Shown: piece after piece, positions 1 to 10,337 of the stretch
Layout of the letters: each line of letters begins with the position of its first letter
Numbering within the stretch: position 1 is the first letter of the stretch
Program-made: the position numbers and the translations under genes
The notes under the pieces: generated by a model
Seen by the model: only the letters and a program-made list of their open reading frames with translations
Told to the model about the DNA's origin: nothing
Database searches by the model: none
Source of the DNA: Bacteroidales bacterium
GTDB lineage: Bacteria; Bacteroidota; Bacteroidia; Bacteroidales; UBA7960
Direction of reading: 5' to 3'
NCBI GenBank assembly: GCA_007128045.1
Contig: SKYG01000012.1
Span: forward strand, 1 to 37,526
DNA length: 37,526 bases

Positions 1-2
1 AA

Positions 3-1037
3 ATTGCTGTCATAGCGTTCAGTACTATCTTTCTTTTCCTGGGTTGCAATATGCGCCCAAAAAATGACATCACCGTTTTTCCCGCTTCAAAAAAAGCAAC
101 TCTGAATGAAATCGGTATTCCGAACGTTTTAGCGGTACCAATGGAGCTTGTAATTCTCGATGATAAGATTATAATTTATGATATGCTTTCTGAATGGATA
201 TTCAAAATTTTTTCCAGAGAGAGTTTTGATTTTAAAGGAGATTTAATCATGCGAGGAAGGGGACCCATGGAAGAAGTAGACGTTTCGCCATATTTCAGAA
301 GATATGGGAATGACACTTTTCTTTACAAAAGCACTGGCACCGTAAAAGTTGCTGAAATACATTCCAACAATAGAGATTTGAATTATGTTATCATTGATGA
401 ATTTGCTTTGCCTGCGGATATGCATTATGATGACGATTTTTTTCTGTTAAACGACAAACTCTTCTCATCTATTACCTTTCAATCGATCGCCAGGGATTTT
501 AGATGTTTTGACATTGATGCCAATAGTACCTACGAGTGGGGAGAATTACTTCCCCTGCGCAGACCAAAATCTTTGCATCCAGATGACATATTCTATCTTG
601 CCAAGTTTACAACAGTGAATCCTGACCAAAATCTTTTAGCCGTTGTTTATCAGAACCTTCCAATACTTAGAATTTATTGCATTAATAGTGTCCGGGCGCT
701 TTCTCAACAACATATGGCCGATGGTTCAGATAACATAAAATATTTTAAAAGAAATTCTTTTGGAGAAGGATTTCTCACATATTATGGGCGCATAAAATCA
801 ACCAAAGAATTTATTTACGCACTTTACCCAGGTACTGGTTTGTCCTGGGATGATGAAAATATTCCTGACTTAGCAACTGTTATTCATATCTGGAAATGGG
901 ACGGAACACCGGCGATGAAGCTTGAGCTTGACCGACCCATCTTTTCGTTTGACGTTACCCCCGACAACAAGCAGCTAATAGCCTCCTCAATAGTAGATGT
1001 TGACAAGCTTTTCGTGGCTGAGATACCATGGGATTAA
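3..1037 (+). CDS. BF3164-like / 6-bladed beta-propeller lipoprotein, 5' truncated by the window edge
   Basis: The frame is open upstream of the ATG at 51 and reads IAVIAFSTIFLFLGC|N, a lipobox-type signal peptide. The body (VLAVPMELVILDDKIIIYD...GDLIMRGRGPMEE) resembles the Bacteroidetes BF3164-like propeller family. Confidence 0.65.
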   Translation: MAVIAFSTIFLFLGCNMRPKNDITVFPASKKATLNEIGIPNVLAVPMELVILDDKIIIYDMLSEWIFKIFSRESFDFKGDLIMRGRGPMEEVDVSPYFRRYGNDTFLYKSTGTVKVAEIHSNNRDLNYVIIDEFALPADMHYDDDFFLLNDKLFSSITFQSIARDFRCFDIDANSTYEWGELLPLRRPKSLHPDDIFYLAKFTTVNPDQNLLAVVYQNLPILRIYCINSVRALSQQHMADGSDNIKYFKRNSFGEGFLTYYGRIKSTKEFIYALYPGTGLSWDDENIPDLATVIHIWKWDGTPAMKLELDRPIFSFDVTPDNKQLIASSIVDVDKLFVAEIPWD

Positions 1038-1263
1038 TTGATTATAACAAATTAAGTTAGTGTCCCGCTTATTGTGTGGTTGAGAAGAACAGACGAGACT
1101 GGTTGTTGTCAAAAGTGATAACAATAGGTCAAATAAATTTATAATTTAGCGGCATAACGAAATAATTAATATATTTAACCACAATATATCAATATACACC
1201 CGTATTTGCCGTTTTTCACCTGCTCGCCACACAGACCATTTGATCATCTATAAAGAATAAACC

Positions 1264-2757
1264 ATGAGAAGGTATTTCATCACCATTGCATTGTTCATAC
1301 ATAGTTTTACCTCCTTGTCCTCACAGGAAAAACTGCACCTCACCCTGGATGATGTGTTAACGCTTGCCCGTGAACAATCACTTCAGACATTCCTGAATCA
1401 GCATTATTATATGGTTGACTATTGGGCATACCGCAGCTTTAAGGCAGACTTTCTGCCATCGGTAAACCTGAGGGCAAATCCATTGGGATATTCCAATGTG
1501 TCACGTCTGCGATACAACTCTTTAACCCAAACCGATGAATTTGTTCGTACCGAGAATCTTACATCCGACATGGTACTTGAAGTGTCTCAGAAACTGGCAG
1601 CTACCGGAGGAACGTTCTTTATGCAATCTGAACTGGGACGAATTGAAAATTTTGGCTTGAATAACTTCACTCAATACTCATCCGTGCCCTTCAGAATTGG
1701 CTATCAACAGGAACTGTTTGGCTTCAATCCCATGAAATGGCTTCGTAAAATTGAACCGCTCAAATTTGAAAAAGCCAGGCAAGAGTATCTTGAGTCAGTT
1801 GAAGATATGCATATTGCCGCAGTCCGTTACTTCTTTGCGATGGCCAGGGCTGCCGTTAGACAAGAGACGGCCTCAACAAACCTCGAAAACAATAACAACC
1901 TCCTTCAGATAGCACACAATCGCTTTGAGCTGGGAACCGTAACCCGTGAGGAATTGCTTGACTTGAGATTATCAAGCAACAATGCCGCAATCGTGCTACA
2001 GGAATCCAACCTGGAATACCGTGAAACAAAAGAGAGCCTGCTGAATTTTCTGATGCTGCCTATCGATACGGACATCGAAATACAACTGCCTAACAACATC
2101 CCTGTAACGCAAGTGGATGTCGGGATTGTGCTTCACAATGCCTTTGCCAACAACCCGGAGATACTGCAATTGGAACAGCAAGTCCTTGAAAGCAAAAGAA
2201 ATGTTGAACAGGCCAAAACAGCCCGCCACTTTCGCGCCAATGTCAATGTTTTTTATGGTATGAGTAAGGATGATGGTGATTTGTCGCGAAGCGGACATAT
2301 CGATAATGTCTATAGTGGAGATTTTAACAACCACCAGCGGATATCATTGGGCATCAATATCCCTATACTTGACTGGGGAAGAAATAAAGGACACTATGAA
2401 ATAGCCTTATCGCAACAACAAATTGCCGAAACTGCTGCACAGCAGTCGCTGCAGAAGTTCGAACAAAAGGCTGTAACAGATGCTATCGCTTTCAATATAC
2501 AGAAAGCACGTGTTGAGTCAGCTGCCCTTTCCGATACCCTGGCCGCAGAAAGTTATGAATTGACCATGGCAAGGTTTCGCGGTGGACAGGCGGATGTGTT
2601 AAGGCTTACCTCTTCTCAAAGTGCGAAGGATAACGCACGGCTGCAATACATCAATACCTTGTCTGAATATTGGGAAAGTTATTTTCTGCTCAGACGCCTG
2701 ACATTATACGATTTTGAAAATAACAGGGTCATAGAGTTTAATGAAATGGAGTTATAG
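1264..2757 (+). CDS. TolC-family outer membrane efflux protein
   Basis: 497 aa with a signal peptide and OEP-type repeats (LTLDDVLTLAREQS..., ISLGINIPILDWGRNKGHYEIA). First gene of an RND operon. Confidence 0.88.
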   Translation: MRRYFITIALFIHSFTSLSSQEKLHLTLDDVLTLAREQSLQTFLNQHYYMVDYWAYRSFKADFLPSVNLRANPLGYSNVSRLRYNSLTQTDEFVRTENLTSDMVLEVSQKLAATGGTFFMQSELGRIENFGLNNFTQYSSVPFRIGYQQELFGFNPMKWLRKIEPLKFEKARQEYLESVEDMHIAAVRYFFAMARAAVRQETASTNLENNNNLLQIAHNRFELGTVTREELLDLRLSSNNAAIVLQESNLEYRETKESLLNFLMLPIDTDIEIQLPNNIPVTQVDVGIVLHNAFANNPEILQLEQQVLESKRNVEQAKTARHFRANVNVFYGMSKDDGDLSRSGHIDNVYSGDFNNHQRISLGINIPILDWGRNKGHYEIALSQQQIAETAAQQSLQKFEQKAVTDAIAFNIQKARVESAALSDTLAAESYELTMARFRGGQADVLRLTSSQSAKDNARLQYINTLSEYWESYFLLRRLTLYDFENNRVIEFNEMEL

Positions 2758-2783
2758 TATAAAACAATATAAATCATAATGAC

Positions 2784-3881
2784 ATGCCTGAACATCCGAT
2801 TCTTCTCACAATAAAAGTCATGTTGCTGGCCGCATGCTTATCGGCAATTGTATCATGCCGTCAACAGAGCGGTGACGATTCTACCGCCCTTGCGCGTAGG
2901 GCACACTATGCAGAGCTTATTGAAGTGAGTACTACCCCCGCAAAAAAGGGCAATTTCTCAATGGAGCTTATTACAAACGGCCGCCTGAGTGCAATAAATA
3001 AGGCTACAGTGCTATTCAGGGTGCAGGAATTGGTCAGGGAAGTTCATGTGATCAACGGCCAGAGAGTAAGAAAAGGTGAACTACTGGCTGTGCTGGAGGA
3101 GTTCCCCTTTGTGTCGAGACTCGAGAGGGCCCTCGACCAGGTTGAGAAAACCAGGCTGGAACTGGAAGACGTGCTGTTAGGTTATGGCCATTTCTTACGC
3201 GATAGTGCCCAGGTATCCGAACATATCTGGAATATGGCAAAAATAAGAAGCGGGTATAATGCCGCCATGAACGAGTTGGCCGAAGCGCGATATCAAATGA
3301 ATGGCACCAGGATCGAGGCTCCTGTTGCCGGAGTGGTTTCAGGACTGGAGGTCAAACCCCATAACCACAGTTCATCCTATGAAAAATTTTGTGTAATTGT
3401 TGATAATACACGCCTGGAAGCCAGATTTCCAGTTCTGGAGTCGGAAACATCGATGGTGGCCAGAGGGCAACCCGTGGAGGTAAGGCCCTATGCAAACAGG
3501 AGTATATCATATACAGGTACTGTAACAGGTTTTGACCCAAGTGTTGATGAGCGGGGGATGGTAATGGTAAGGGCATTGATAGAAAACCCCGGTGGCGAAC
3601 TGCTGGATGGAATGAATGTGCAGGTAATCCTTAAAAAGGAAATACCCAACCAGATCATTGTCCCGCGTGATGCGCTGGTGCTAAGGCAGGGAAGACAGGT
3701 GGTCTTTACTCTGGAAGATAGTATCGCACTTTGGACCTATGTTGAAACTGGTTTTCAGAATAGCAGGGAGTATACCATAAATAGCGGCATTATCGAGGGA
3801 CAGGAGGTTATTGTGTCAGGTAATTTCAACCTGGCACATGAAACCCCGGTAAGGAAAGTTCAACAAGAGGATAATCGCTAA
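2784..3881 (+). CDS. RND efflux periplasmic adaptor (membrane fusion protein), lipoprotein
   Basis: 365 aa; lipobox-like LSAIVSC; biotinyl-lipoyl-like hairpin (VREVHVINGQRVRKGELLAVLEEF...TRIEAPVAGVVSGLEV). Lies between the OMF and the RND genes. Confidence 0.9.
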   Translation: MPEHPILLTIKVMLLAACLSAIVSCRQQSGDDSTALARRAHYAELIEVSTTPAKKGNFSMELITNGRLSAINKATVLFRVQELVREVHVINGQRVRKGELLAVLEEFPFVSRLERALDQVEKTRLELEDVLLGYGHFLRDSAQVSEHIWNMAKIRSGYNAAMNELAEARYQMNGTRIEAPVAGVVSGLEVKPHNHSSSYEKFCVIVDNTRLEARFPVLESETSMVARGQPVEVRPYANRSISYTGTVTGFDPSVDERGMVMVRALIENPGGELLDGMNVQVILKKEIPNQIIVPRDALVLRQGRQVVFTLEDSIALWTYVETGFQNSREYTINSGIIEGQEVIVSGNFNLAHETPVRKVQQEDNR

Positions 3882-3970
3882 TAACGATTATATTTTATTC
3901 AAACCGGACAACTCAGGTTTTTGCATGTATAATCTATACAGGTTAGGTACAGAAGATTAAAGATGCTGAA

Positions 3971-6900
3971 ATGATAAATGCAGGGTTCAATAACAGGCAG
4001 CCAGGCCTCCTTCCATGGGGGATGTCAGCATTTACTACCAATATCATTTTCGTGGTGTTGATAATTGGCGGTATTGCCCTCGCCCCGCTCACCTCATTCA
4101 AGTTTAAACCAACCCGTGCACTGCCTTCGATATCGGTGAGCTATAACTGGCCAAATATTAGTGGCAGGGTTATTGAAATGCAGGTTACCGGCCCCCTGGA
4201 ATCTGCCTTTTCTACAGTTAGGGGAATAAGAAACATCAACTCCGTATCTTCCAGAGGCAGCGGCAGGATCAATATGGCGTTCGACAAAACTGCCGACATG
4301 GATGCGATTAGGTTCGAGATCGCTGCGCTTATTCGTCAGGTGTATCCTAAGCTGCCTGAAGGCGTGAGCCGGCCTTCGCTGACCCTAAACAGACCCGGCG
4401 AAAACGAACCACCCCTGATAACCTATACCATTAATGCCAAAACAACGGTTTTTACCATTGGTAAGTATGCTGAAGATGTGATCAAAAGGCGGCTGTCAGA
4501 TATACCGGGAGTGTATTCAATAGATATTACCGGTACACTTCCCTATGAATGGGAACTGAAATATGATGCTGACAGGATGCAGGAGCTTGGCATTGACCAT
4601 ACAAAACTTCGCGCATCTATTAACAACTACCTTAGCGTACATGAAATGGGTCAGGTGCTGCTGGATCGGGACGGGGATACGGAAAACAGGATCAATCTGC
4701 TTTTCAGAGGAAACCCGGGCGACAACTTTAACTGGGAACATATTCCGGTTGCAGTTTCAGGCGGAAGAATAGTGAAACTGACCGAAGTGGCACAGCCCTG
4801 GTACGTTGAGCAGGCTCCCAACTCTTATTACCGCATTAACGGACTGAGTACCGTGAATATGATAATTACCGCGGAAAAAGGCGCCAACCACCTGAACGTG
4901 GCAAAGGAGGTGAAAAACAGGATGAGCCGTCTGCGGGATGAACTGCCCGCAGGATTCTCAATAACCGTAGCCCGCGATTCAACAGAGTTTCTAAGAGGTG
5001 AGCTACGAAAGAACATATTTCGTACCTCCTTTTCCCTGGTGGCACTCCTGATCTTTATATACCTGGTAACCCTGCAACGACGCTACCTGTACATTGTCGC
5101 CATAAGCCTCCTGGCAAACCTGATCATTGCCTTTATCTTTTATTTCATGCTCGGTGTTGAGATACACCTCTACTCACTTGCTGGGATCACTGTGTCTTTG
5201 GGGATTCTGATCGACAATACCATCGTGATGATAGACCATCTGCGCCATAAGAAAAACCTGAAAATATTCATTGCCCTCCTGGCTGCAACCCTTACCACCA
5301 TCGGTGCGTTGACAGTGGTCTTTTTCCTTAAGGAAAGCCAAAAGGTAGACCTGGTAGATTTTTCAATGGTTGTTATCATTAACCTCTCGATATGCCTCTT
5401 TATTGCCTTGTTTTTTGTACCCGCCCTTATGGAGAAGATGCCGCTGCGTACCAACCATACATCCAGGATGTTGCGTAGAAAAAGGCGTGTGGCAGCATTC
5501 AACGGTTACTACCGGCGTTATATTGCATTTGGCCGACGCTTCAGATTCGCTTTTATCATTGCCGCGGTACTGGCATTTGGCTTGCCTGTATTCTGGCTCC
5601 CGCAAAAAGTAGAAGGTGAAAAGTGGTACCATTCCCTTTATAACACCACCCTGGGTAGTGAAAAATATATCAAATCCATAAAGCCTGTAACCGACAAGGT
5701 ACTTGGAGGAACGCTCAGGCTCTTTGTCTATCACGTATCGGAACGGTCATTCTTTACACAGCCCGAACGTACCACCCTGCACGTCAGGGCTTACCTCCCT
5801 GAAGGGTCAACCATTATACAGGCAAATACGGTGATGGAGGATTGGGAGAATTTCCTGGCGCGCTTTGATGAGGTTGAGCAATATCATACCAGAGTGAATG
5901 GACCGGAAAGTGGCAGTATAGAAATTCATTTTTATCCTGAACATGAAAATACCTTTTTCCCTTACCGGCTCAAAAGCCTGCTTGAGCAAAAGGCTATCTA
6001 TTCAGGAGGTGCCGATTTTACGGTGTTTGGCGTGGGACAGGGTTTCTCAAACAGGTTTTATGAAAGAGCAAGCCCCGGCATCAGAATCACCGGCTACAAC
6101 TACGACATGCTTTCCAACTATGCCACGCAGATTGTTGCAAAACTCGAAGCACAACCCAGGATACAAAAAGTGCACATGCAATCAAGCCGGAATTACTGGT
6201 CCCTTGACCTGAGAACAGAATATCACATGGAGTTTGACAGGGGCTCCCTTGCAAGACTGGGATATACCATCCCCAGTGTTTATTCATACCTCCGCAGCCT
6301 CTTTATTCATGATTCAGGCCCTTTTGGAGGAAATATTCAGGGAGAGTATGTGCCCATGCGGTTAAAAGCAAAAAATGCTGAACAACTGGGACTATGGGAA
6401 GTGGAAAATACGATGATCGGCAGCAGCAGAGGCCATGCTTTCAAATTAAACGAGGTTGCTGAAATTACAAGAACAAGGGCGCCAGATGCGGTTTTCAAGG
6501 AGAACCAGCAGTATTTTATAACCCTGATGTATGACTTCATGGGTCCATATGAACTGTCGAGAAGAGTAAGAGAAGGCGTAATAGATGAGGCCAACGGGTT
6601 TCTGCCATTGGGATTCAGGGCATTAGACCCGCAAAGGGGTATGACATGGAGGGTTGATGAAAAAAGACAATATGGCCTGTTACTCCTTGTCATATTGATC
6701 ATATTCTTTATATGTGCCATATTGCTGGAGTCATTGCTGCAGCCCCTGGCTGTCATTCTTATGTTGCTGCTGTCATATATTGGCGTATTTCTCACATTTT
6801 ACTTGTTTAACTTTAATTTCGACCAGGGGGGATACGCAGCCTTCCTGTTTTTGAGCGGCATCGTGGTTAACTCAGCACTGTATATCCTTAACGATTTGAA

Positions 6901-7186
6901 TAACCTGCGCAAAAGCAATCCCTATCTGACGGTTATCGATATGTATATCAAGGCGTATAATGCCAAGATCATTCCCATATTGCTGACCGTGATATCCACC
7001 ATACTGGGACTGACGCCTTTTCTTTTTGGTGGCAAAACCGAGTCATTCTGGTTCGCCCTGGCGGTAGGAACGATCGGAGGACTGGTTTTCTCTCTTCTTG
7101 TGTTGATGGTGTTTTTGCCGCTATTGATAAAATATGTGTCGCCTGAAAGATCTTCTGTGTCGCTGTACCTGCGAAACCTGTGCTGA
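3971..7186 (+). CDS. RND efflux permease (AcrB/MMPL-type), divergent
   Basis: 1071 aa with RND architecture. The TM4 motif SLGILIDNTIVMIDHL and the TM10 region SGIVVNSALYILNDL are recognisable. Confidence 0.88.
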   Translation: MINAGFNNRQPGLLPWGMSAFTTNIIFVVLIIGGIALAPLTSFKFKPTRALPSISVSYNWPNISGRVIEMQVTGPLESAFSTVRGIRNINSVSSRGSGRINMAFDKTADMDAIRFEIAALIRQVYPKLPEGVSRPSLTLNRPGENEPPLITYTINAKTTVFTIGKYAEDVIKRRLSDIPGVYSIDITGTLPYEWELKYDADRMQELGIDHTKLRASINNYLSVHEMGQVLLDRDGDTENRINLLFRGNPGDNFNWEHIPVAVSGGRIVKLTEVAQPWYVEQAPNSYYRINGLSTVNMIITAEKGANHLNVAKEVKNRMSRLRDELPAGFSITVARDSTEFLRGELRKNIFRTSFSLVALLIFIYLVTLQRRYLYIVAISLLANLIIAFIFYFMLGVEIHLYSLAGITVSLGILIDNTIVMIDHLRHKKNLKIFIALLAATLTTIGALTVVFFLKESQKVDLVDFSMVVIINLSICLFIALFFVPALMEKMPLRTNHTSRMLRRKRRVAAFNGYYRRYIAFGRRFRFAFIIAAVLAFGLPVFWLPQKVEGEKWYHSLYNTTLGSEKYIKSIKPVTDKVLGGTLRLFVYHVSERSFFTQPERTTLHVRAYLPEGSTIIQANTVMEDWENFLARFDEVEQYHTRVNGPESGSIEIHFYPEHENTFFPYRLKSLLEQKAIYSGGADFTVFGVGQGFSNRFYERASPGIRITGYNYDMLSNYATQIVAKLEAQPRIQKVHMQSSRNYWSLDLRTEYHMEFDRGSLARLGYTIPSVYSYLRSLFIHDSGPFGGNIQGEYVPMRLKAKNAEQLGLWEVENTMIGSSRGHAFKLNEVAEITRTRAPDAVFKENQQYFITLMYDFMGPYELSRRVREGVIDEANGFLPLGFRALDPQRGMTWRVDEKRQYGLLLLVILIIFFICAILLESLLQPLAVILMLLLSYIGVFLTFYLFNFNFDQGGYAAFLFLSGIVVNSALYILNDLNNLRKSNPYLTVIDMYIKAYNAKIIPILLTVISTILGLTPFLFGGKTESFWFALAVGTIGGLVFSLLVLMVFLPLLIKYVSPERSSVSLYLRNLC

Positions 7187-7268
7187 GCTTAGTCGAAGTA
7201 TCTGCGGGACACATAAATAACAGACTTTCGCGGATCGTTTGTATGTATATAAAACTTGAAATGGTACT

Positions 7269-10200
7269 ATGGTAAAATTCCTTATTAATCGACCGGTTGC
7301 GGTAATCATGAGTTTTCTGGCGATGGTATTGCTGGGATTGGTAAGCGGTGGACTGCTCCCGGTGTCGCTGTTGCCTGACATACAAATACCGGAGATCACC
7401 GTTCAGGTTTCGCATCCCAATGCTTCGGTCAGAGAGCTGGAGAATACTGTGGTAAGGCCACTCCGACAACAACTGCTTCAGGTGGCTGGGCTGTCAGACA
7501 TTGAGAGTGAGGTCCGCGATGGTAACGCAATGATACGTTTGCGTTTCACCCACGGCTCGAACATGAATTACCTCTATATCGAAGTCAATGAAAAAATTGA
7601 TGCCGTAATGGGCAACCTGCCAAGGGAACTGGAAAGACCCCGTGTGATCAAGGCAAGCGCATCGGATATTCCGGTTTTCTATCTTAATATATTTATGAAC
7701 AGAATAGATCAGGATCAGGACCTTTCCCAATTTCTTGAGCTGAGTGAGTTTGCCGATTGGGTTATTCGCAAGCGAATCGAACAATTGCCGCAGGTGGCCA
7801 TGGTCGATGTAAGCGGTTTGGTATACCCTGAAGTTTCTGTAGTGCCTGATCAGGGGATGATGACAGGCCTGGGTTTGACACATGATGATATCAGGCAGAT
7901 GATGGAGCAGAACAACGTGACCCTCGGGAGCCTCATGGTGCGCGATGGCATCTACCAGTATAACGTAAGGTTTACCTCAACACTGCATAATGTTGAGGAT
8001 ATCGGGAATATCATGATCATGGCTTCAGACAGGCTGTTTAGACTAAAAGATCTGGCAAAGATAAACGTACGCCCAAGAAAACCGGAGGGCCTCTTTCACT
8101 GGAACGGCAGGCCTGCTGTCACAATGGCCGTTATAAAGCAAGCCGAAGCCCGTATGAGCGACATGAAAGCGGCGATGAAAAACCTTACATCAAGGTTTGA
8201 AAAGGATTACCCCCAGATGCGTTTTGAACTTTCGCAGGACCAGACGGGTATATTGGACTATACCATCGGAAACCTGAGAAATAACCTGATCCTCGGGGGC
8301 AGCCTGGCAATTATCTTGATGTTCCTGTTTCTGAAGGATGTAAGGTCGCCGTTGCTAATTGCCATGAGTGTACCTACCTCACTTATTATCAGCTTGCTGT
8401 TTTTCAAGCTGACGGGCCTGTCACTCAATATCATTTCCCTGTCGGGTTTGATACTCGGAGTGGGTATGATGATTGACAATTCAATCATCGTTATAGACAA
8501 TATCACCCAGCACATGGAACGTGGCCACCCGCTTCACGAAGCATGTATAAAGGGTACCAATGAAGTTATCCGGCCACTGATATCATCTGTACTGACTACC
8601 TGTGCGGTGTTTATCCCCCTGATCTTTCTTAGCGGCATTGCCGGAGCCCTTTTCTACGATCAGGCAATAGCAGTGGCCTCAGGACTGGCTGCGTCACTAA
8701 TCGTGTCAATAACGCTAATTCCGGCATTGTATCACCTGATTCATTATAAAACCCGAAACAAGTCCGGCTTGAAGAAGTTCCATTCTTTTCAGGTGTTCAA
8801 ACTCGAGAATGCCTATAACCGAGGATTCGACCTGGTGTTTAAGTACCGCCGTCTTGCCATGGTTGGTTTTGTATTGTTATTGTTGATTGCCGGAGCACTG
8901 TATACCATGTTGCCCCTGCAAAAGATGCCACCGCTTAAGCAGATAGAAATGGTCATGAAGATCGACTGGAACGAAAGCATCCATCTTGACGAGAACACCT
9001 CAAGGGTATCGTCACTGATCAATCACCATGATGAGATGATTGTAGAATCGGCCGCTTTTACCGGGCGGCAACAGTTTCTGCTCGGACGTGACATTGATAA
9101 CGATATAACCCACGCCTATGTCTATCTGAAATCCCATGATCAACAGTCACTATCTGCGCTCAGGGAAAACATACTTGCTACCGTTGCCAGTCGCTATCCC
9201 CTGGCAAGAATCGGCTTTGAGCCTGCAACAAATGTGTTTGATAAGATCTTTGAATCACAACAGCCCCCCCTGGTTGCGAAAATTACCAGCGTTCAGGGAC
9301 AAAGGGTGCCGGAAGTGAAAAAGATCAGGCACATTGGACGGATGATTGCCGGTGCCCACCCTGATGCTGAAATTAACCCATTGCCATTGGGTGAGAATAT
9401 TGTTTTAGGGGTGTATCCTGACAAGCTATTGCTATACAAGGTGAATCAAACCCACCTTTACGGTCAGATAAAAACGGCACTTGATCAGTACGAGATAGGC
9501 CGGTTAATGGCCGATCAGACTCTGGTGCCCATTGTTTTGGGGGAGGAGGAACGGCTGATTGAAGATATCATTAACACCCTGCTGGTACGAAATTCTGAAG
9601 GTGCCCACATTCCCGCCACAGCACTTGTCAGCATGCACCGGGAGGCCGGTTACAGCTCCCTGGCTGCAGGCAGAGAGGGAGAGTATATACCTGTAATATT
9701 CAGCAATCCGGGAAACAGAACCGGGATGCTTATCAGCAGTGTGGAGCAGCTTGTAAGGCAAGACCCTGAACTTGATGTGAGCTTTTCTGGCAGCTGGTTT
9801 GAAACGCGCATGCTGATGCGTGAGATGCTGCTCGTGGTGCTGATCTCTCTGCTGCTTCTGTATTTTATCCTGGCAGCTCAGTTCGAATCGCTGCTACAGC
9901 CCCTCATTGTGATGCTGGAGATACCAATGAACCTGGCAGGGGTGTTCCTTGCCCTGTTTATTGCCGGGGCAGGTATCAATATCATGTCAATGATTGGTAT
10001 CGTGGTAATGGCAGGTATCGTGATCAACGACTCCATCCTAAAGATAGACACCATCAACCACCTGAGGGCTGACGGCATGTCGCTCATGGATGCGTTGCAT
10101 ACCGGCGGTACCAGAAGGCTGAAACCTATTGTGATGACAAGCCTCACCACCATTCTCGCCCTGACACCCACACTCATTGGCAAAGACATGGGCTCGGAGT

Positions 10201-10337
10201 TGCAGGAACCCCTCGCCCTGGCAATCATTGGTGGCATGGCAATGGGTACTGTTGTCAGCCTGTATTTTATCCCGCTGGTTTACTGGTTTTTTTATAACAA
10301 GACTCCGGAAGCCTCAACACTCACTCAATCACCGTAA
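7269..10337 (+). CDS. RND efflux permease (AcrB/HAE-like)
   Basis: 1022 aa; N-term MVKFLINRPVAVIMSFLAMVLLG; TM4 LGVGMMIDNSIIVIDNI; C-terminal GIVVMAGIVINDSILKIDTI; FILAAQFESLLQPLIVM. Confidence 0.93.
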   Translation: MVKFLINRPVAVIMSFLAMVLLGLVSGGLLPVSLLPDIQIPEITVQVSHPNASVRELENTVVRPLRQQLLQVAGLSDIESEVRDGNAMIRLRFTHGSNMNYLYIEVNEKIDAVMGNLPRELERPRVIKASASDIPVFYLNIFMNRIDQDQDLSQFLELSEFADWVIRKRIEQLPQVAMVDVSGLVYPEVSVVPDQGMMTGLGLTHDDIRQMMEQNNVTLGSLMVRDGIYQYNVRFTSTLHNVEDIGNIMIMASDRLFRLKDLAKINVRPRKPEGLFHWNGRPAVTMAVIKQAEARMSDMKAAMKNLTSRFEKDYPQMRFELSQDQTGILDYTIGNLRNNLILGGSLAIILMFLFLKDVRSPLLIAMSVPTSLIISLLFFKLTGLSLNIISLSGLILGVGMMIDNSIIVIDNITQHMERGHPLHEACIKGTNEVIRPLISSVLTTCAVFIPLIFLSGIAGALFYDQAIAVASGLAASLIVSITLIPALYHLIHYKTRNKSGLKKFHSFQVFKLENAYNRGFDLVFKYRRLAMVGFVLLLLIAGALYTMLPLQKMPPLKQIEMVMKIDWNESIHLDENTSRVSSLINHHDEMIVESAAFTGRQQFLLGRDIDNDITHAYVYLKSHDQQSLSALRENILATVASRYPLARIGFEPATNVFDKIFESQQPPLVAKITSVQGQRVPEVKKIRHIGRMIAGAHPDAEINPLPLGENIVLGVYPDKLLLYKVNQTHLYGQIKTALDQYEIGRLMADQTLVPIVLGEEERLIEDIINTLLVRNSEGAHIPATALVSMHREAGYSSLAAGREGEYIPVIFSNPGNRTGMLISSVEQLVRQDPELDVSFSGSWFETRMLMREMLLVVLISLLLLYFILAAQFESLLQPLIVMLEIPMNLAGVFLALFIAGAGINIMSMIGIVVMAGIVINDSILKIDTINHLRADGMSLMDALHTGGTRRLKPIVMTSLTTILALTPTLIGKDMGSELQEPLALAIIGGMAMGTVVSLYFIPLVYWFFYNKTPEASTLTQSP

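Noticed and set aside
6337-6795. 152-aa minus-strand ORF antisense to the first RND permease (and similar antisense ORFs such as 1996-2334, 4793-5734, 25567-26052 and 30299-30754)
   Set aside because: Shadow ORFs opposite strongly supported coding sequence; no recognisable domains.
3971-10337. The two RND genes as a broken single gene or recent duplication
   Set aside because: Both are full length with distinct sequences and both have TM4 and TM10 motifs.
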